From the NCBI RefSeq assembly GCF_001570725.1, contig NZ_BCNV01000011.1, forward strand, positions 292,581 through 356,580: 64,000 nt of DNA, written 5' to 3'. The position numbers and the translations under genes are program-made. The DNA comes from Paenibacillus amylolyticus (GTDB lineage Bacteria > Bacillota > Bacilli > Paenibacillales > Paenibacillaceae). This document shows, piece after piece, positions 42,780-52,058 of this stretch. The notes under the pieces are model-generated. The model made no database searches and was not told the DNA's origin. It was given only the letters and a program-made list of their open reading frames with translations. Position 1 is the first letter of the stretch. Each line of letters opens with the position of its first letter.

Positions 42780-43036
42780 TAATTGTGCAAAAAAAAACAG
42801 TTAGATCTAACTTGCTGTTAGCATATCATTTCTAGAACGATCAGTAAAGAATTATTTTATTATATAGTAAATCTTTGAAATAACTTAATTAAGAATAGAA
42901 AACAGACTGGAAATTGGTTGGGTAAATCGTCAACCAGTAGCCAGCCTTTCGTACGTTTTCTTGCAGTTCAATAATCTCACATAGATACGCTCTAAACTAT
43001 ATTTTCGTTACGTCTATGGATTGTAGTTTGATTATA

Positions 43037-43621
43037 TCAGGTCATAAGAAAAATAAGACGTTTAGCAAGAAAATGAGGTGAATAAGGCATATCATGGCGC
43101 AGCCATGCAATAATGGTTCCAATCAGGGCGGAAGAACCGTACCATATTGCAATCTCTTTGTGATTCGCGGATTCTTTTATTTCAGCCTCAGTCTCTGCTC
43201 GATCAATTTTGCTTTGGACCAGTCTACTGAGCAATTTGAGCAGTCGTTCTGTGAATATCGGTGTGTGCTTCGATGCAAGTACTACCTCATAGAACTCAGC
43301 GTTTTCTGCAAAATGCTCAAGCAGTTTCACCAGTACAGGCCAACTCTCTTCTATTCTCTTATTCTCATATTCAGGAGCATATTCATTCACAATCCGTTCA
43401 ATATGCTCGATCATCTCATCAGCCATCTTCTCCATCATATCCGAAATATCCCGATAGTGCAGGTAGAAGGTTACCCGATTGATCGTCGCTCGTTCAGCGA
43501 TTTTATTCACTGACAACTTTTCGATATCCATCTCCTGTATCAATTCAACAAATGCACCTCGAATTAGCTGACGCGTTCGTACAATTCTTGGGTCTAACGC
43601 TGATTTCCTCTCGTCCTTCAC
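43037..43621 (-). CDS. TetR/AcrR-family repressor (2)
   Basis: Protein of 194 residues. The start is the GTG at 43621 (MKDERKSALDPR), because GAAGGAGGG lies seven bases upstream; an in-frame ATG two codons earlier would be too close to that site. Helix-turn-helix: IRGAFVELIQEMDIEKLSVNKIAERATINRVTFYLHYRDISDMM. The C-terminus (IAIWYGSSALIGTIIAWLRHDMPYSP) matches the YxaF/QacR-like group. It diverges from the DHA2 exporter and lies upstream of SDR (2); it probably controls both. Confidence 0.9.
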   Translation of the reverse strand: MKDERKSALDPRIVRTRQLIRGAFVELIQEMDIEKLSVNKIAERATINRVTFYLHYRDISDMMEKMADEMIEHIERIVNEYAPEYENKRIEESWPVLVKLLEHFAENAEFYEVVLASKHTPIFTERLLKLLSRLVQSKIDRAETEAEIKESANHKEIAIWYGSSALIGTIIAWLRHDMPYSPHFLAKRLIFLMT

Positions 43622-43837
43622 ACCCATCCCTCCTTCAAATTTCAACATTACCATTTAAAAATAGTTGTATATTGTTCATTTACACAACAGATTAATTACT
43701 TTTGTAGAATAAACAACGAAATTACTCGATACGTAAATTGCAATCTATCCAAATATATATATAATCCTAATATACACATGTAAATTATACAACACGTCGT
43801 AGTTTTAGTCACGTGTGGGTTGAAAGGATGAAAAGAA

Positions 43838-45316
43838 TTGAGTCGAGCTAGAATGCAAGATGAACTATCCGTAAAGAAAGGCCCTATACTATTTATTATG
43901 ATTTTGGGGGCCTTCCTTGCTACGTTGAATCAAACCATCATGAGTGTCGCTACACCGGAGTTGATGGGTGATTTCAACATTTCTGCCGCAACAGCACAAT
44001 GGTTAACGACAGGTTACCTGCTGGTGAATGGGGTGCTGATCCCCATCACGGCCTACTTCATGCAACGTTTCTCAACCAAGCAATTATTCCAAGCTTCTAT
44101 GTTTATCTTCTTAATAGGTACCATTGTATCGGCCCTTGCTCCCAATTTCGGTACATTGCTGACAGGTCGCATGATTCAGGCTGCGGGAGGCGGTATAATC
44201 ATGCCGCTCTTGATGCACGTTATTTTGACTTTGTTTGCTCCTGATAAACGTGGAGGCGCGATGGGGATGGTTGGCTTGGCCATCATTTTTGCACCAGCAA
44301 TTGGACCTGCCCTTGCGGGTTATATTCTGGAGAACTACTCTTGGCAAACGATGTTCTACGGTATGATTCCATTAACTCTTATTGTCATTGCCTTTGCGTT
44401 TGTATACCTGAAGAATGTGTCCGAACGGGTCAACACAAAGTTCGACATCATCAGTGTTGTACTGTCCACCATCGGATTCGGTGCGTTACTGTATGGCTTC
44501 AGTAGAGCAGGAAGTCTGGGATGGTCAAGTGCAGAAGTACTTATCTTCATTGCCGCAGGAATTGTTGCTCTTGCCTTATTCACATGGCGCCAGCTCGTTT
44601 CAGATACTCCCTTACTTGATTTGTGGGCTTTCAAGTACAGCATGTTTTCCCTGACCACGATCATTAATATCGCGATTACGATGATCATGTATGCTGACAT
44701 GATGTTACTTCCGTTGTATCTCCAGAACGCACGTGGTTACACTGCACTGGATTCCGGATTATTACTCCTTCCGGGTGCCCTTGTCATGGGCTTACTAATG
44801 CCTATAAGCGGTAAATTGTTTGACCGGTTTGGTGCAAAGTGGCTGGCTGTTACCGGTATGGTGATCACCATCGTGACGTCAATTGGTTTTATCGACTTAA
44901 CGGATTCAACGAGTTACAGTTATCTGGTATTAATGTCAACTGGCCGTCGAATTGGTATCGCTTTGCTCATGATGCCGATTCAAACTGCGGGTCTTAACCA
45001 ACTCCCAGCCAGACTCAATGCACACGGCACAGCAATCTCCAATACCGTCAGACAAGTTGCTGGCGCTGTAGGTACTTCATTACTCGTAAGTATCATGACC
45101 TCCCGTGCAACAACACATGCACAGGATATGTTATCTACAGGTGCAGCCAATGGCTTCAATCAACAACAGTTGGCTACAGAATCCATGATCCAGGGTATCA
45201 ATGATGCTTATGTTGTTATCATCGGCATTGCTGTTGTCGGATTGATTCTTTCCTTCTTTATCAAGCGTGTCAAACAAGCCAATGAGGAAGAATTCAAACA
45301 GACTGTAAGCCAATAA
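43838..45316 (+). CDS. DHA2-family MFS multidrug exporter
   Basis: Protein of 492 residues with 14 membrane segments, EmrB/QacA type. Visible motifs: LGAFLATLNQTIMSVATPELMGDFNIS (motif D1), WLTTGYLLVNGVLIPITAYFMQRF, GRMIQAAGGGIIMPLLM (motif B with its Arg) and the GPALAGYILENYSW motif C. Expels drugs or toxic organic compounds using the proton gradient. TTG start after AAAGGATG. It diverges from the TetR gene at 43621. A strong terminator follows. Confidence 0.92.
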   Translation: MSRARMQDELSVKKGPILFIMILGAFLATLNQTIMSVATPELMGDFNISAATAQWLTTGYLLVNGVLIPITAYFMQRFSTKQLFQASMFIFLIGTIVSALAPNFGTLLTGRMIQAAGGGIIMPLLMHVILTLFAPDKRGGAMGMVGLAIIFAPAIGPALAGYILENYSWQTMFYGMIPLTLIVIAFAFVYLKNVSERVNTKFDIISVVLSTIGFGALLYGFSRAGSLGWSSAEVLIFIAAGIVALALFTWRQLVSDTPLLDLWAFKYSMFSLTTIINIAITMIMYADMMLLPLYLQNARGYTALDSGLLLLPGALVMGLLMPISGKLFDRFGAKWLAVTGMVITIVTSIGFIDLTDSTSYSYLVLMSTGRRIGIALLMMPIQTAGLNQLPARLNAHGTAISNTVRQVAGAVGTSLLVSIMTSRATTHAQDMLSTGAANGFNQQQLATESMIQGINDAYVVIIGIAVVGLILSFFIKRVKQANEEEFKQTVSQ

Positions 45317-45362
45317 GTTCTCATGAATTCAAATTAAATTGTCTCGTTTCATATTTGCATAG

Positions 45363-45408
45363 TAAAGCGGCAGATCAAGACGTTAATGTCTGATCTGCCG
45401 CTTTTTTT
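45363..45408 (+). terminator. Rho-independent terminator
   Basis: AAAGCGGCAGATCA / TGATCTGCCGCTTT followed by T residues; 15-base stem after the DHA2 exporter. Confidence 0.92.
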
Positions 45409-45491
45409 GGATTGTACCCGTATGAATCTTCTTCACTTCCCAATGATCTTCATCTCAATTGATGATATAAACCACACATCCTATGTATCGG

Positions 45492-46280
45492 TTACACCAT
45501 CCGCTGTCTCATCGCCTCAAACAGCAAAATCGTTGCCGCCATTGCCGCGTTAAGCGATTCTGCCTGTCCCTGCATCGGGATCGTAATCGCATCATCCACC
45601 AAGCGTGCCGTGGATTCCGAGATACCCTTGCCTTCGTTACCAATCACGAGCCATACCGACTGCGTAAAATCATAACTATAACATGAATGCTCTGCCTGCA
45701 AAGAAGTACTGACCAGCTTCACGCCCGCAGCTTTCGCTTCAGGAAGCAAGGATTCCAACTGGCCCTCCACAATGGGCAAATGAAACAATGACCCCATCGT
45801 CGAGCGAATCGTCTTCGGGTTATAGACATCAGCACAGCCCGTGCCGAGTACGACCCCAGCAGCTCCTGCTGCATCCGCGCTACGAATAATTGTACCCACA
45901 TTACCTGGGTCCTGCACCCCGTCCAGCACCACGACAAGCCCGCGCGCTCCGGTGATCAGGCTTTCCAGTGGCTCGCTGCCTTTACGCACAATTGCGAACA
46001 CAGGCTGCGGTGTCATCGTATCCGTACATTTGGCGATAACCGCAGGAGATACGCTGACCCATTCCACACGCTGAAGCGGGTTCTCAAGCCCTGTCAATTC
46101 AATCGGTACACCTTGCTCTCCATCGAATACGATGCACTCCAGATCTGCTCCAGCGCGCAATGCTTCCTGTACAAGATGAATACCTTCAATCATATATTTA
46201 TGTTGACGGGTACGGTGCTTTTTCTCCAGCAGCTGCGCCCATTCTTTTACACGTGTATTTTGCGGTGATACAATATCCAT
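45492..46280 (-). CDS. TrmH/SpoU-family RNA methyltransferase
   Basis: Protein of 262 residues, YsgA/RlmB-like 2'-O-ribose methyltransferase with the trefoil-knot SAM site: LVVVLDGVQDPGNVGTIIRSADAAGA (motif 1), LVIGNEGKGIS (motif 2) and ITIPMQGQAESLNAAMAATILLFE (motif 3). A small N-terminal substrate-binding domain precedes it (HKYMIEGIHLVQEAL). The start MDIVSPQN is preferred since AAGGATG lies upstream; a longer frame to 46310 lacks a site. It follows the KtrA-like gene closely on the same strand. The exact rRNA or tRNA position is unknown. Confidence 0.92.
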   Translation of the reverse strand: MDIVSPQNTRVKEWAQLLEKKHRTRQHKYMIEGIHLVQEALRAGADLECIVFDGEQGVPIELTGLENPLQRVEWVSVSPAVIAKCTDTMTPQPVFAIVRKGSEPLESLITGARGLVVVLDGVQDPGNVGTIIRSADAAGAAGVVLGTGCADVYNPKTIRSTMGSLFHLPIVEGQLESLLPEAKAAGVKLVSTSLQAEHSCYSYDFTQSVWLVIGNEGKGISESTARLVDDAITIPMQGQAESLNAAMAATILLFEAMRQRMV

Positions 46281-46306
46281 CTTTTCATCCTTCCCATCTA
46301 CATCCA

Positions 46307-46969
46307 TCACTTCGGATAGGCAAGCTCCATTTTCGTCAAATGATCCTTGTGACCCACAATGATCAGCACATCTCCAGCTTCGATCCGATCCTCAGCGTAT
46401 GGAGAAATGTTCATCGAATTCCCACTGCGGATCGCCATGACGTTGCACCCAAAACGTGCACGGATGTTCAATTCCATCAGATTCTTACCGATCATTTGCT
46501 CGGAGGCTCTCATCTCCAGAATGCTGTAATCCTCAGACAACTCGATGTAATCCAGTATATTAGGTGAGGTCAGATGATGGGCTACGCGCAGTCCCATATC
46601 CCGCTCAGGGTAGATGACTTTATCTGCGCCAATCTTCTGCAGTACCTTACCATGAAGCTCATTTTGAGCTTTTACGATCAGAACAGGTACACCCATATCT
46701 TTCAATATCAGGGTTGTCAGAATGCTCGCCTGAATATCTTCACCAATTGCCACAACGACAACGTCGAAATTCCGTATGCCCAGCGCACGCAGCGCTTCTT
46801 CATCTGTTGAATCTGCCGATACCGCATGGGTCACCACATTGGACATCTCCTGAGTCCGCTGCTCGTCCGCATCAATTGCCAGCACGTCGAATCCCATGCC
46901 ACTCAGTGCATTGGCAACACTTGATCCGAACCGTCCCATACCAATTACGGCATACTGTTTCTTGGCCAT
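46307..46969 (-). CDS. KtrA/TrkA-type potassium channel regulator
   Basis: Protein of 220 residues: an RCK N-domain (YAVIGMGRFGSSVANALSG, then AIDADEQR, the NAD/ATP-binding Rossmann fold) and a C-terminal TrkA_C domain (GKNLMELNIRARFGCNVMAIRSG). It gates a Ktr-type K+ channel in the membrane and often binds c-di-AMP through the C-domain. The start is MAKKQYAVIG, after GGGAGG; the frame upstream to 47056 is unsupported. The channel subunit gene is not in this window. Confidence 0.9.
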   Translation of the reverse strand: MAKKQYAVIGMGRFGSSVANALSGMGFDVLAIDADEQRTQEMSNVVTHAVSADSTDEEALRALGIRNFDVVVVAIGEDIQASILTTLILKDMGVPVLIVKAQNELHGKVLQKIGADKVIYPERDMGLRVAHHLTSPNILDYIELSEDYSILEMRASEQMIGKNLMELNIRARFGCNVMAIRSGNSMNISPYAEDRIEAGDVLIIVGHKDHLTKMELAYPK

Positions 46970-47136
46970 TAGGGTCTTAACCTCCCGCTGCACTTCAGCA
47001 TGACGCATCATTACGGATACCCATGCTAACGTAAATAATCCTTCGTAGTATACCACAAAGCCTGATAAACTTGAATGCGCTCGCGCTTCCCAGGGAACAG
47101 TATTAGAGCAGCCGAATATACGAGGAGGGAATTGCG

Positions 47137-47370
47137 ATGCCCATTACATTAAGCCTGCGTGAAGCGATTGTTCATAAAGTTCATGACAAGAGTGATGATC
47201 AGCTCCGGGAGATGATTGAAGGTTCAGTAGATGGACCGGAAGCTGCATTACCTGGACTTGGCGCCATTTTCGAGATGATCTGGAAGAACACAGAACCTGC
47301 CAAGCAGGAAGAACTCATTCAAATCGCGCAGGAGCATCTGCACACCATTCCCGTTCAACCGCTTCGCTAA
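47137..47370 (+). CDS. sspI: Small acid-soluble spore protein SspI
   Basis: Protein of 77 residues. LSLREAIVHKVHDKSDDQLREMIEGSVDGPEAALPGLGAIFEMIWKN is the clear SspI signature, a minor forespore-made SASP family unrelated to the alpha/beta type. AGGAGGG precedes the ATG. Forespore expression is known for this family; no convincing sigma-G promoter was found here. A terminator follows at 47482. Confidence 0.92.
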   Translation: MPITLSLREAIVHKVHDKSDDQLREMIEGSVDGPEAALPGLGAIFEMIWKNTEPAKQEELIQIAQEHLHTIPVQPLR

Positions 47371-47481
47371 TTGAAGCATTGGAGGGTAAGGTAACCATCA
47401 AACCGTTTGTTCTGTCTGCAAAAGAAAGCTTTCCCTTATTTGGCTGGATCATACCCGCCTCTAAGTAAGGTGTATAGCAAT

Positions 47482-47520
47482 AGATCCCCCCGCCAATCGG
47501 CGGAGGGATCTTATTTTTTT
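47482..47520 (+). terminator. Rho-independent terminator
   Basis: GATCCCCCCGCC AATC GGCGGAGGGATC followed by TTATTTTTTT. Confidence 0.88.
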
Positions 47521-47600
47521 AACAAGCTCCATCTCATCGCATGAACTTGTTCCGTTTAACTAGCCTTTTAACAATTATCACGAGATACTTCTGCCTTTAC

Positions 47601-49184
47601 TTAAGGCGCAGTCTCCAGGAATTTAGCTGTAGGATTTTTATCCATAGCCGTTCTCATGGCGTACTCATTTTCGAAGAGCACCACATAATTTCCTTTTTTA
47701 TCTTTTACAAGCGCAGAGTTAATCCGGAATTTGCTTGCATCCAGATTCTCGTCCACGATCCAGCGAGCGAACTGATAAGGCATGCGCTGCAATTGCACGT
47801 CTACTCCATACTCGCCTTTCATACGGTATTCAAATACCTCGAACTGAAGTTGACCAATTACGCCGAGAATCGTCTCGTCGAAACTTGCCGTCTGGAACAC
47901 CTGAATGGTTCCTTCCTCCGTCAACTGATCAATTCCTTTTTGGTACTGTTTATGTTTCAACGCATTTTTTACGGTAACTTTAGCGAAAATCTCTGGCGAG
48001 AACGTTGGCAATTCTTCAAAGATAACCTCGCTGCCTTGGCTCAGTGAATCGCCAATCCGGAAGATACCCGGATCGAACAAACCGATAATATCACCGGCAT
48101 ACGCCTCTTCCACAATATCCCGATCTTGTGCCAGGAATTGCTGTGGCTGTGACAGCTTGATCTCTTTGCCGACACGGTTATGCTTCACACTCATGCCACG
48201 TTGGAACTTGCCTGACACAATACGCAGGAATGCAATGCGATCCCGGTGTGCCGGGTTCATGTTGGCTTGAATTTTGAATACATAACCACTGAATTTTTCA
48301 TTCGTTGGTTGAATCTCGCCTACCGTACTGCGGCGTGGTTCAGGCTTCGGTGCAAGTTCCAGGAAGTTCTCCAAGAAGGTCTGCACGCCGAAATTGTTAA
48401 TCGCACTACCGAAGAAAATAGGGGTCAATTCGCCGCGTTGAACCTTCTCCATATCAAACGGATCTCCCGCAACGTCCAAAAGCTCCAGATCCTGAATTAA
48501 CTGATCATGCAGATATTCTCCTGCCATCTCACGGATAATTGGATCTGTATAACCGTTTACTTTCTGAACTTTAATTATCGAGTGATCGTCCCCTTGGAAC
48601 AACTCCACCTGATTTTTCATCCGGTCGTAGACACCGCACAGTTCGCGACCTGTACCAATAGGCCAGTTCATCGGAACTGAACGAATACCCAGTACATTTT
48701 CAAGTTCTTCCATCAGATCAAATGGACTTTTACCCTCACGGTCGAGTTTGTTGATAAACGTAAAGATTGGAATGCCACGCTTCGCACATACCTGGAACAA
48801 CTTAATCGTCTGTGCCTCGACACCTTTTGCCACGTCAATCAACATCACCGCACTATCGGCAGCCGTAAGTGTACGATACGTATCTTCACTGAAGTCCTGG
48901 TGACCCGGTGTATCCAGAATGTTAACGCGATGGTTCAGGTAATCAAATTGCATTACGGAAGAGGTAACCGAGATCCCCCGTTGTTTCTCAATTTCCATCC
49001 AGTCACTGGTTGCGTGTTTGCTGGCTTTCCGAGCTTTTACCGTTCCCGCAAGGCGAATCGCGCCCCCGAACAGCAACAGTTTCTCGGTCAGTGTGGTTTT
49101 ACCCGCATCCGGGTGAGAGATAATGGCAAACGTCCGGCGTTTGTCCACTTCCTGTTGAAGAATATCATTTGCAGCTTTGCTCAT
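47601..49184 (-). CDS. prfC: Peptide chain release factor 3
   Basis: Translational GTPase of 527 residues that recycles RF1 and RF2 from the ribosome. GTPase motifs: SHPDAGKTTLTEKLLLFGG (G1), RGISVTSSV (G2), DTPGHQDF (G3) and NKLDREG (G4), then domains II and III to the end (GQLQFEVFEYRMKGEYGVDV). The start is MSKAANDIL with AAAGGG upstream; an extension to 49241 has no site. Two identical GC-rich hairpins precede the gene. Confidence 0.95.
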   Translation of the reverse strand: MSKAANDILQQEVDKRRTFAIISHPDAGKTTLTEKLLLFGGAIRLAGTVKARKASKHATSDWMEIEKQRGISVTSSVMQFDYLNHRVNILDTPGHQDFSEDTYRTLTAADSAVMLIDVAKGVEAQTIKLFQVCAKRGIPIFTFINKLDREGKSPFDLMEELENVLGIRSVPMNWPIGTGRELCGVYDRMKNQVELFQGDDHSIIKVQKVNGYTDPIIREMAGEYLHDQLIQDLELLDVAGDPFDMEKVQRGELTPIFFGSAINNFGVQTFLENFLELAPKPEPRRSTVGEIQPTNEKFSGYVFKIQANMNPAHRDRIAFLRIVSGKFQRGMSVKHNRVGKEIKLSQPQQFLAQDRDIVEEAYAGDIIGLFDPGIFRIGDSLSQGSEVIFEELPTFSPEIFAKVTVKNALKHKQYQKGIDQLTEEGTIQVFQTASFDETILGVIGQLQFEVFEYRMKGEYGVDVQLQRMPYQFARWIVDENLDASKFRINSALVKDKKGNYVVLFENEYAMRTAMDKNPTAKFLETAP

Positions 49185-49535
49185 AGGTTTAATCCCTTTC
49201 GTCCGTTCATTCACGTTAATCCGGCATGGCCGGTCCATCATTCAATCTTTATGCAATCCGGCGAGGCCGGTTGATTGTACACGAGTTTTTACGTACTAGG
49301 TATTTACACACTAGATTAATTTTACACATTTACAATGGAGTTCATCCTCCTCAAATCTGTGCTTTCATGCATACCGTGAACTGCTTCTTAACCCAACTCT
49401 CCTATTGTACCATAATCTGTACCGAAAATAACCGATTACTACAGCAGATTCTTCTCTTTTCATTTGCAAAAAAAAGCACCCTTCAGCCATTTCCATGGCA
49501 TCCAGGCACTCCTCATTCATTTTTATTTATCGGGT
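49185..49535. other. Gene-free interval with twin GC hairpins
   Basis: A 351-base interval between prfC and the DoxX gene. It contains two short palindromes, CCGGCATGGCCGG (49221-49233) and CCGGCGAGGCCGG (49258-49270), each preceded by AAT. Nothing else was recognised. Confidence 0.45.
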
Positions 49536-49937
49536 TTAGAAAATCAATGCATCCAGCGCGTATTGTCCGCCACCTGTCAGGGCCAGCGCTACACCAACGA
49601 CCAGAATTGCGAGATTATATTCGAATCCGTTCTGCGTGGACCAGTATCCGTTCGCTCCATGCACTTTCACAATGGCAATGACCATCGTCAGCGCAATTAG
49701 AATGCCACCTACCGGTGTGAGCAGACCCAGAGCCAGCAGCAATCCGCCACCGAATTCCGCGAGTCCAGCCAGTAACGCCACCAATGCACCTGGTTTCATG
49801 CCCATCGACTCAAACCAGCCGCCTGTACCCTTGATCCCGTAACCTCCGAACCATCCAAACAGCTTTTGTGCCCCGTGCGCCATGAACGACAATCCAATCA
49901 CCAAACGAATCAACAACAATCCTACATCCAACATCAT
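49536..49937 (-). CDS. DoxX-family membrane protein
   Basis: Protein of 133 residues with four membrane segments. GLLLIRLVIGLSFMAHGAQKLFGWFGGYG is the characteristic DoxX start, followed by AEFGGGLLLALGLLTPVGGILIALTMV. Family members are linked to redox or thiol homeostasis but the biochemical role is unclear. The ATGATG start is chosen for TGGAGG upstream, five codons inside the longest frame. It has its own promoter region; no partner gene is adjacent. Confidence 0.88.
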   Translation of the reverse strand: MMLDVGLLLIRLVIGLSFMAHGAQKLFGWFGGYGIKGTGGWFESMGMKPGALVALLAGLAEFGGGLLLALGLLTPVGGILIALTMVIAIVKVHGANGYWSTQNGFEYNLAILVVGVALALTGGGQYALDALIF

Positions 49938-50292
49938 TTTCTTTTCCTCCATTCAATATATACAAAATAGTATTCTTAGATTAAAGATATTATGCTAAAT
50001 TTTTTTCTCCATGATATCGTGTTGAAACCCCTTCACCTGTTTCACATTTCATCTCATGAATCGTGCACTTACCCGAGAAGTTCATCGGGTTAAGTTTGTT
50101 ATTTGCGTAACTCTTTATCTCTTGTGTTGAGTATAAGTTATATACTTACTTTTTGTCAACAACTTAATTTAAATATATTTCTACAGTCGCATTCCCCAAG
50201 CTTTTCACAGCAAAAGAAGCCCGGAAAGTTCGCTTCATCCGCGTTCTTTCCAAGCCTCTTTAATCATCATTTCACCTTATGAATGAATTACA
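49938..50292. other. Gene-free AT-rich interval
   Basis: A 355-base interval with no gene. It contains the zwf terminator (50213-50261) and presumably the DoxX promoter. Nothing else was recognised. Confidence 0.45.
50213..50261 (-). terminator. Rho-independent terminator
   Basis: Minus strand GAGGCTTGGAAAG ... CTTTCCGGGCTTC followed by T residues, about 30 bases after the second zwf. Confidence 0.8.
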
Positions 50293-51843
50293 TTAATTGT
50301 TGACTTGCCAGATCACACGATCCTCGTCCTGACCATTCACCGGCCACCAATGGAATCCGTCCTGCTCCAGCAGCTTATCTGTCGCTTCTGGCCCCCAGGT
50401 TCCGGCCGGGTACGGATGAAGCTCTCCCTGATTTTGACCCCAGGCTGCTGCAATCCGATCTACAAAAGACCAGGCCGTCGCCACTTCATCCCAACGGGTA
50501 AAGTACGTAGAATCCCCCTCTGCTGCATCGTGCAGCAGACGTTCATACGCTTCAGGTGAGTTAATTCCGATCATGCAGCTCTGACAGAAATCCATCGCGA
50601 GCGGCTGAATCTCGGAATCCGAGCCTGGCTTCTTGGCATTGATTTTGATGTATATGCCTTCCATCGGATTCACCCGAATGACCAGCAGATTCGGTTCCAA
50701 TTTATACTTTTTCCCGAGATACACATTGTTCGGCATCGACTTGAACTCAACTACGATCTCGGTTGTTTTTACCGGGAGCCGCTTGCCTGTCCGAATGTAG
50801 AATGGTACACCTGCCCAGCGGAAATTATCCACGAATACACGTGCGGCAAAATACGTTTCTGTATTCGACTCCGGGTCAACCTTGTCTTCCTGACGGTAAC
50901 CGGGAAGCTGCTTGCCACGGTATTCCCCTTCGGAATACTGTCCCCGCACAACGTTATTGCTCACTTCCTCATCTGAAGTGAACGCCCGCAATGAACGTAA
51001 TACCTTCACCTTCTCATCTCGAATATCCTCTGGGAAAAGACGACTTGGCGGTTCCATCGCAATCATCGTCAGCATCTGAAGCATATGGTTTTGCCCCATG
51101 TCACGCAGTGCACCGGAGTGATCATAATAACCGCCACGTTCTTCCACGCCTACCGTCTCACCCAGCGTAATCTGAACGTTGGCAATATGTTTGTTGTTCC
51201 AGAGCGGTTCAAAAAAAGCATTCCCGAAGCGGATCACTTCGATATTTTGCACCATTTCCTTGCCCAGATAATGGTCAATCCGATAGATTTCCTCTTCACG
51301 GAACACCTCACGAATCTGTTCATTCAGATGTTCAGCCGATTGCAGATCATAACCAAATGGTTTTTCAATCACCAATCGGTTCCAGCCCTGACTTTCCAGC
51401 ATACCACCATCCCGCAAACTGTACGAGACACTGCCAAACAACTCCGGTGCCAGTGCCAGATAGAACAACCGATTACCCGGCGTGTTAAACTTCGCTTCCA
51501 GATTCTCCGTCTGCGCACGCAACTCTTTGAATCCTTCCACATTATTGATATCCAGTGCTTTGTATTCAAAATGATCGACAAAAGCGTTCCACTCATCAGG
51601 TTCCCCCGCTGAATAGCGGCAGAACTCTTTAATGGATTCATAGATGTCTTCCCGGAATTCTTCTGGGGACCTCGGACGACGTGCTACGCCAATAACCGCA
51701 AAGTCTTCGGCAAGCTTGCCTTCACGGTAAAGACTGTAGATGGCCGGAAACAGCTTCCGGCGGGCCAAATCTCCCGTTGCTCCAAAAATGAAAAATACTG
51801 CGCCTGGTGTCTGTACTTCATCTTGCGATTGTTTTTCAACCAT
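50293..51843 (-). CDS. zwf: Glucose-6-phosphate dehydrogenase (copy 2)
   Basis: Protein of 516 residues. FFIFGATGDLARRKLFPAIYSLY is the coenzyme motif; VIEKPFGYDLQSAEHLN and YRIDHYLGKEMVQNIE include the catalytic His. It has an extended N-terminus (MVEKQSQDEVQTPGAV) and C-terminus compared with copy 1 (484 residues), and the two differ widely enough to be ancient paralogues. AAAGAGGAG precedes the ATG. It stands alone rather than beside pentose-phosphate genes. Which isoform is NAD- or NADP-preferring cannot be decided. Confidence 0.96.
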   Translation of the reverse strand: MVEKQSQDEVQTPGAVFFIFGATGDLARRKLFPAIYSLYREGKLAEDFAVIGVARRPRSPEEFREDIYESIKEFCRYSAGEPDEWNAFVDHFEYKALDINNVEGFKELRAQTENLEAKFNTPGNRLFYLALAPELFGSVSYSLRDGGMLESQGWNRLVIEKPFGYDLQSAEHLNEQIREVFREEEIYRIDHYLGKEMVQNIEVIRFGNAFFEPLWNNKHIANVQITLGETVGVEERGGYYDHSGALRDMGQNHMLQMLTMIAMEPPSRLFPEDIRDEKVKVLRSLRAFTSDEEVSNNVVRGQYSEGEYRGKQLPGYRQEDKVDPESNTETYFAARVFVDNFRWAGVPFYIRTGKRLPVKTTEIVVEFKSMPNNVYLGKKYKLEPNLLVIRVNPMEGIYIKINAKKPGSDSEIQPLAMDFCQSCMIGINSPEAYERLLHDAAEGDSTYFTRWDEVATAWSFVDRIAAAWGQNQGELHPYPAGTWGPEATDKLLEQDGFHWWPVNGQDEDRVIWQVNN

Positions 51844-52058
51844 GGGCTCCTCTTTCTTCCGGGAAGATAACCTTCACGCTCTCCCCGAGCTATGTAATGG
51901 TGTTATATATGCACGACATACAACCGTCAATTACCAGCAAGTTCCTTCTTGGATGTGATGCCATTTTAGCATATCAACTGAACGGATGCACTATTTACCA
52001 CTCATTTTTCTGATAAAGATTCTCACTAATCCGTCCATATTCATAGAAATTTCATCCC

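Noticed and set aside
42915..42960. GGTTG/CAACC hairpin after the TetR (2) gene
   Set aside because: The stem is short and imperfect and there is no T run; not called a terminator.
47080..47120. Sigma-G promoter before sspI
   Set aside because: A -35-like GAATG exists, but no acceptable CATnnTA lies at the right distance; not called.
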